A stretch of DNA of 17,984 nt from DAOTWA01 sp034435955. GTDB lineage: Bacteria > Chloroflexota > Anaerolineae > Anaerolineales > Anaerolineaceae. The translations under genes were made by a program, and so were the position numbers. How positions within the stretch are numbered: position 1 is the stretch's first letter; each line of letters opens with the position of its first letter. The stretch covers positions 1 to 17,984 of the forward strand of contig DAOTWA010000011.1 in the NCBI GenBank assembly GCA_034435955.1. The letters run 5' to 3'. Below are positions 14,281 through 17,984 of the stretch, piece by piece. The notes below the pieces were generated by a model. It was not told the origin of the DNA. It did not search any database and saw only the letters and a program-made list of their open reading frames with translations.

Positions 14281-14295
14281 TTTTTCAACACCCTC
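14281..14295 (-). repeat. Right terminal inverted repeat of the IS
   Basis: The exact complement of the left end. The 145 bases between the transposase stop (14135) and this repeat hold no gene. Confidence 0.85.
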
Positions 14296-14307
14296 ATGTG
14301 ACATATA

Positions 14308-15275
14308 TCAAAAGGAGGTAATTTGCGAGGAACTTGTTGAGGATGCCACCGATAGATCACCTCCCTGCCCGCAGGCGGTGCACTCGAACTGGATGGTGGT
14401 GTGCTCGATACCGAATTTCTTCAGCCGCGCTTTGAGTTCGGCCATGATGCCGTTACTGTTGGCAATTGTCTGGTCGGCGGTGATGACGTGCGCGTTGAGG
14501 GCGACATGCCCCGAGCAGATGCTCCAGACGTGCAGGTCATGCACGTCCAGGACGCCACTCACGCCTGCCATGCTTGCGCCGATTTTCTCCACCGAAAGAT
14601 GTTCCGGCACGCCCTCGACCAGAATGTGCAGAGACGATTTCAGCACGCACCACGAACTGAGCACGATGATGACGCCGATGAACACGCTCATCAGCGGGTC
14701 CACCCCCTCCCAGCCCGTCAGCCAGATTACGCCCGCCGCCACGATGACGCCCACTGTGGAGACCGCGTCGCCGACGACGTGCAGGAAGGCGCTGCGGACA
14801 TTGAGGTCTTCGGCCTCTTCGTGCGATTATGCGCCGTATTCGCCTGCATGGTCATGTTCATGCTCGTGTCCGCCGAGGACGAAGGCGACGACGAGATTGA
14901 CGACCAGCCCGATGACGGCGGTGACCAGCATTTCCACGTTTTTCACGGGCTGCGGGTGGAACCAGCGATGCCAGGATTCGCTGAAGATTTCGATGGCAAT
15001 CTCCCAAGCATGACGCCGTTGATAAGCGCGGCGAGCACTTCCAGACGGTGATAGCCGTAAGTGTGGCGGTCATCCGCGGGCATGGCGGAGAGGCGCAGGG
15101 CGTGGTAACTCAGCCCCAAGGCGAAGACATCCATAAAGACGTGCGCCGCGTCCGAGAGCAACGCCAGGCTGCCCGTCCAAAATCCGCCGAGCACTTCGGC
15201 GATGAGGAGGGCGAAGGTCAGCAGCATGGAGAGGACGAAACGGTTTTCGATGGCTTTGTTGGGATGAGGGTTCAT
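14308..15275 (-). pseudogene. CDF-family cation exporter (CzcD/ZitB-like), inactivated
   Basis: A cation diffusion facilitator that would pump Zn2+, Cd2+ or Co2+ out of the cell in exchange for protons. The 5' part codes for MNPHPNKAIENRFVLSMLL and the conserved SDAAHVFMDVFAL (the HxxxD metal site). One base is missing near 15001-15005. In the second frame the protein resumes as IAIEIFSESWHRWF, then VTAVIGLVVNLVVAF, the His-rich loop GGHEHEHDHAGE, an ochre stop (14829-14827), then EEAEDLNVRSAFLHVVGDAV and the C-terminal cytoplasmic domain ending HTTIQFECTACGQGG. Two independent lesions argue against one sequencing error. The start is nine bases after the DNA methyltransferase stop. The IS lies 12 bp past the end. 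Confidence 0.9.
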
Positions 15276-15284
15276 AAGCAGGCT

Positions 15285-16262
15285 TCAAGTTTCTGACTCC
15301 ACCTCATATGCCCTTCTTTGTTCCAACAGGGCAGGCTGCAAAACAGGTTCAATGGTCAGTGCTTCTTCCTCTTCTACCAAAGATTGCTTGCGCCTGGCTT
15401 TCTTTTCGGTGGATGTCAATTGAGGAGGAAATAATTCTTTTGCGTCTATATCTCGAATCGTTTGGATATTCCCCAGGTAGAATGAGACATAGTAACCTTT
15501 GTATAGCGTGGGAGTCACTTTGTCAAGTTTTTCTTCAGCAATTCGTTTGTAGAAGGGATCAATCTCGATACCGATATAATGCCGCCCCAGTGTTTTGGCG
15601 GCAATCGCGCTGGTGCCAGTGCCAAGAAAAGGATCGAGGACTACATCACCTGGATCGGTGCTCATCAGCACAATACGTTCCAGCAGGTGAATAGGCAACT
15701 GGCAGGGATGCTCATCGCGACGTACATTATGACGAATGCGGTGAATGTCGGTCCATACATCGCTGACCAGGGCGCCAAAAGGATGCATCTGGTCTTTTTT
15801 GCCGCCATAATCTTTGAGATAACTATTGCATACCCGACATTTTCTATGAGGGGCTCGGATTTCGTAGAATTTAAAACCGCTTGGGCGTTTGGCGTAAAAA
15901 AGAATGCCATAGTGTGCTGGCAGCAAGGTCTTCCCCAAGGGGTTACTCATTGCGTCCCAGGCAATCCAGTGACGAAAATAGGCTTTTTCATTCAAAATCG
16001 CCGCGTAGTAAGTGAGCCAACGGGGGATGTTGTGAATAAAAATCGAGCCTGTTGGTTTGGTGACCCGCACCAGTTCTTCCAGCCAAACCCTGCACCAGGC
16101 CAGGTATTCTTCATCGGGGCGTTCATCCTTATAAGAGTTATATTTTTTCTCAAGATTAAAAGGCGGATCGGCAAAACACATATCCACACTTTCGGAGGGA
16201 ATGCCTTTCAAAACTTCTACGCAATCGCCCAGGATAACTTTGTCGAGATATTCTTCCAGCAT
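15285..16262 (-). CDS. Site-specific DNA methyltransferase (beta class, N6-adenine or N4-cytosine)
   Basis: A 325-residue type II modification methylase. Catalytic motif IV DPPF (32-35, in CFADPPFNLEKKY) comes before the SAM-binding motif I (VVLDPFLGTGTSAIAA, 207-222; then YIGIEID). That order defines the beta class, PF01555. An unusual element sits between them: C142-x2-C145 in HRKCRVCNSYLKDYGGKKD, perhaps half of a metal site or part of the target-recognition loop. The frame is open 32 codons further upstream, but the ATG at 16262 overlaps the stop of the endonuclease gene as TAATG and is followed at once by the family N-terminus (EEYLDKVILGDCVEVLKGIP). Translation is probably coupled. The sequence is more AT-rich than the genes left of 12 kb, consistent with transfer. 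The recognition sequence cannot be read from the protein. Confidence 0.92.
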   Translation of the reverse strand: MLEEYLDKVILGDCVEVLKGIPSESVDMCFADPPFNLEKKYNSYKDERPDEEYLAWCRVWLEELVRVTKPTGSIFIHNIPRWLTYYAAILNEKAYFRHWIAWDAMSNPLGKTLLPAHYGILFYAKRPSGFKFYEIRAPHRKCRVCNSYLKDYGGKKDQMHPFGALVSDVWTDIHRIRHNVRRDEHPCQLPIHLLERIVLMSTDPGDVVLDPFLGTGTSAIAAKTLGRHYIGIEIDPFYKRIAEEKLDKVTPTLYKGYYVSFYLGNIQTIRDIDAKELFPPQLTSTEKKARRKQSLVEEEEALTIEPVLQPALLEQRRAYEVESET

Positions 16263-17200
16263 TATGCACCTCGATTGGAAAAACATCGCTCTGGTACGTG
16301 AAACAGAACAATGTCGGCTAATGCATCGAGAGTTTTCATATTCAGGCAATAATGACAACCTTCGTACATTTTGCGCAGGTCAGAACGACGCGCCAACCAG
16401 CCTCCCCCATCGACAATGTTGACGAGAATGCGTTGCGTTTTTGGATAGCGCACATTCTCTCCCACGATTTTCTGGTACATGGCTTGCTGCTCATTTGCCC
16501 GTGCCGTTTGGCTGTTTGATGTCGTTTCCATGTATGAAACCATGACCATAACATAAGGCTCTTCGCAAGAAGGAATGGCATGGTCCACTTCTTTACCGAC
16601 CAGTTTTACCTGACCATGTTCATAAGGAGCATAAATGCGTTCAAGGACTCTTGTAACTTGCTGTTCAATGTATTCACCTTTTCGGTCGGCATATTCTCCA
16701 GCCAGTTTTTTACGCACCACGTTCCCAATGATCGTCTCATCGCGAATAATCTCAGACCAGTTGCTTGGTAATGAAAGTTGATCCAGATAAAAGTCGGCTA
16801 TCTGTTCAGCAAGCACCTGGCTGCTTTTACCTTGCAGGAATAAGCGCGCAATTTGTTCAGCAAAAGCATCCTCCTCTTTGATTTTCTGGTAGATCGTTTT
16901 TACTCCCCATTCTGGAGCAAAATCCTGCTGGGCAAAGCGCTGAGCTGTGATCACGCGCAGGAACTTTTCTTGGGAAAGATTGGTCAATGCCAGAAGAACG
17001 CCAAGAAAGTTTTCATCCTTGCGCAGAAAGCGTTTCAGGCTTTCCACCGGGTCGGCATGAGGTTGGAAGTCCAGCAAATCGGCCACAATGTTCCGCACAC
17101 GTTCGCGCATCTTCTCTTCCAATTCTGGAATTTTCAACAAAGGAGTGCAGGTACTGATAAACTCATTGAAGGATAACTTGGCGGGAGATCGTGATGTCAT
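16262..17200 (-). CDS. Probable type II restriction endonuclease, partner of the methylase
   Basis: A 312-residue protein that ends in TAATG overlap with a DNA methylase, the usual arrangement of a restriction-modification pair. The N-terminal 190 residues are mostly helical and the likely catalytic core is at about 195-290. Core blocks: VGKEVDHAIPSCEEPYVMVM, then VSYMETTSNSQTARANEQQ, then ILVNIVDGGGWLARRSDLRK and CHYCLNM. Asp206 and Glu225 are candidates for the PD-(D/E)XK centre. The pattern (acidic pair, ETTSNSQT, then DGGGW and a C-terminal 'Y..CLNM') recalls the DpnII/MboI-like group, but a classic ExK is not clear, so the family call is tentative. The ATG is preceded by AGAGAGAAAAAGAAG. 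A -10-like TACAAT lies upstream. Base composition is low in GC compared with the chromosome to the left. Confidence 0.75.
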   Translation of the reverse strand: MTSRSPAKLSFNEFISTCTPLLKIPELEEKMRERVRNIVADLLDFQPHADPVESLKRFLRKDENFLGVLLALTNLSQEKFLRVITAQRFAQQDFAPEWGVKTIYQKIKEEDAFAEQIARLFLQGKSSQVLAEQIADFYLDQLSLPSNWSEIIRDETIIGNVVRKKLAGEYADRKGEYIEQQVTRVLERIYAPYEHGQVKLVGKEVDHAIPSCEEPYVMVMVSYMETTSNSQTARANEQQAMYQKIVGENVRYPKTQRILVNIVDGGGWLARRSDLRKMYEGCHYCLNMKTLDALADIVLFHVPERCFSNRGA

Positions 17201-17284
17201 CTTCTTTTTCTCTCTTGGATAGTCTATGCCCGAAATTGTAGCATAAATAAAGGGCTGCTTTGGGATGTGGCAAACTTACTCATT

Positions 17285-17362
17285 TCACTTTGCCAGTGTG
17301 CCGCCCATCGGGAAACTTTCATCGTCGGGGTGGGGAAGAATGACCAGTAAAGTGTGATTCAC
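17285..17362 (-). pseudogene. 5' stub of a PIG-L/LmbE-type deacetylase gene
   Basis: A GTG eight bases past the PAP2-like stop, with AGGTG six bases before it, opens a frame of only 25 codons ending LLVILPHPDDESFPMGGTLA then K and a stop. HPDDE followed by GGT is the N-terminal zinc-binding signature of N-acetylglucosaminyl-type deacetylases (PIG-L/LmbE, usually 220-280 residues). After the Lys codon the similarity stops abruptly at TGA and sequence belonging to the restriction-modification region begins. The remaining 90 percent of the gene is absent from the window. It appears that acquisition of the RM genes replaced it. Confidence 0.75.
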
Positions 17363-17370
17363 GTTTTCAC

Positions 17371-17952
17371 CTACAAGAATTTCCCCAGCCAACCAAAGAC
17401 GAAGAGCGTGACCAGCGTTCCCGCCAGCGCGCCTGCAATCAGTTGCGGGATGTCGTGCTTGCGGCGGCGCAGGCGCGCCCACGCCACCAGCGGCAGGGAG
17501 AGAAATGCCCACAGCGCAGGCGCGCCAAAGACAAAGACCAGCGCGGTGGAAAATCCGCCCACGCCCGCCATGTGCATACTGATTTTCCAAAAACTGGAGA
17601 TGCTGAACATGACGATAGCGAGACAGAAGTAAGTCAGCACGATGACGGTCAGCAGGTGCGGGCCGCCGAAGAGACGCAAAACCAGCAGCGCCAGCACGTC
17701 GCTGCTCAGGCTGACGAGGATGAAGCGCGGGCGTTCTTCGCGCCTGGAGAGTTCCATGTCGCTGACCCAGCCGCGCTGGATTCCCATCCGCAGGTAGGCG
17801 AGCGGAATGCCCGTCACGATGAGAAGAGTCAGGGCGGCCCAGAGCAGGCCCGGGGTCCGCGCCGAGGCGTAGCCAAAGGCCAGGAAAATCGGCAGGGACA
17901 GGATCGAACTGTCGAAGAGGATGGAGATCCAGCGGGCGAGTCGGTCAGTCAT
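17371..17952 (-). CDS. PAP2-like integral membrane protein
   Basis: A 193-residue protein with about six hydrophobic segments (roughly 11-29, 36-54, 78-95, 100-120, 134-154, 171-190). Its layout is that of small PAP2 (lipid phosphatase) proteins: WKISMH (Lys123, His127) at the place of the second catalytic motif and WARLRRRKHDIPQ (Arg160-x5-His166-x3-Gln170) at the third, where the canonical motif is SRx5Hx3D. The final Asp is Gln, and the first motif is weak (SRREERPRF, 69-77). It may therefore be a degenerate or specialised member. The ATG at 17952 is preferred to a TTG at 17967. The truncated deacetylase follows in the same operon, suggesting a lipid-linked sugar or envelope role. Confidence 0.7.
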   Translation of the reverse strand: MTDRLARWISILFDSSILSLPIFLAFGYASARTPGLLWAALTLLIVTGIPLAYLRMGIQRGWVSDMELSRREERPRFILVSLSSDVLALLVLRLFGGPHLLTVIVLTYFCLAIVMFSISSFWKISMHMAGVGGFSTALVFVFGAPALWAFLSLPLVAWARLRRRKHDIPQLIAGALAGTLVTLFVFGWLGKFL

Positions 17953-17984
17953 GTTGCCTCGATTCAATCACAAGTGTTCCCTGC

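Larger units (their letters stand above)
12934..14295 (+). mobile_element. Decayed IS1182-like insertion sequence, 1362 bp
   Basis: Perfect 15-bp terminal inverted repeats (GAGGGTGTTGAAAAA at 12934-12948 and its complement at 14281-14295) enclose a single broken transposase gene. Size, ends and transposase type fit the IS1182 group of DDE elements. I see no clear target duplication: the outer flanks are TTTC and ATGT. The right end is 12 bp from the stop codon of the broken CDF gene. Confidence 0.85.

Noticed and set aside
14401..15051. Plus-strand frame of 216 codons over the CDF gene
   Set aside because: It is antisense to clear CDF homology and is rich in His/Asp/Ala from the complementary codon pattern.

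Overview
The window looks like chromosome from a Chloroflexi bacterium, most likely of the Anaerolineae type. This rests on general features and not on any marker gene: a GC-rich coding style with GTG starts, Pro/Thr-rich LysM lipoproteins, secreted proteins built from repeated 'GG..YLGYAIS' modules, a bacterial Elp3, and a separate B12-binding mutase subunit next to MeaB. No rRNA, tRNA or CRISPR array is visible.

Layout. (a) 1-1.7 kb: a doubtful gene end, a cytidylate-kinase-like protein on the minus strand, and an OsmC-family protein on the plus strand. (b) 1.7-4.5 kb: a lipoprotein with four repeat modules, convergent with a LysM lipoprotein. (c) 4.6-7.5 kb: a plus-strand operon of a B12-binding methylmalonyl-CoA mutase subunit, the MeaB chaperone GTPase, a GNAT acetyltransferase remnant with its middle deleted, and PRPP synthetase, closed by a hairpin terminator. 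(d) 7.5-8.1 kb: a small LuxR-type regulator with a near-consensus promoter and a palindrome over its start point. (e) 8.07-11.4 kb: a class I methyltransferase divergent from an Elp3-type radical SAM/GNAT enzyme. The methyltransferase resembles Trm9, so the pair may make a methylated carboxymethyl-uridine at the tRNA wobble position. (f) 11.5-12.8 kb: a DinB-like protein and a membrane-anchored unknown. (g) 12.9-15.3 kb: a decayed IS1182-like element with intact ends beside a decayed zinc/cadmium-type CDF transporter. (h) 15.3-18 kb: a more AT-rich two-gene restriction-modification system next to a 25-codon stub of a PIG-L/LmbE deacetylase gene and a PAP2-like membrane protein.

The most unusual object is inside the methyltransferase at 8.56-9.45 kb. 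An in-frame segment of 296 codons separates the two halves of the Rossmann fold. It carries a DUF559 (Vsr-like PD-(D/E)XK) nuclease domain, flanked on both sides by copies of one palindromic repeat that is itself translated. Imperfect direct repeats bound the segment, and removing exactly 888 bp restores an ordinary 251-residue methyltransferase. This looks like a nuclease-bearing mobile cassette that inserts into coding sequence without breaking the frame. It is not an intein by its ends.

The right-hand 5 kb is accessory and eroding (IS remnant, CDF pseudogene, truncated PIG-L, foreign RM). The left and middle are housekeeping metabolism. Several promoters share GGTATAAT, and two of them lie so close to the ATG that their transcripts should be leaderless.
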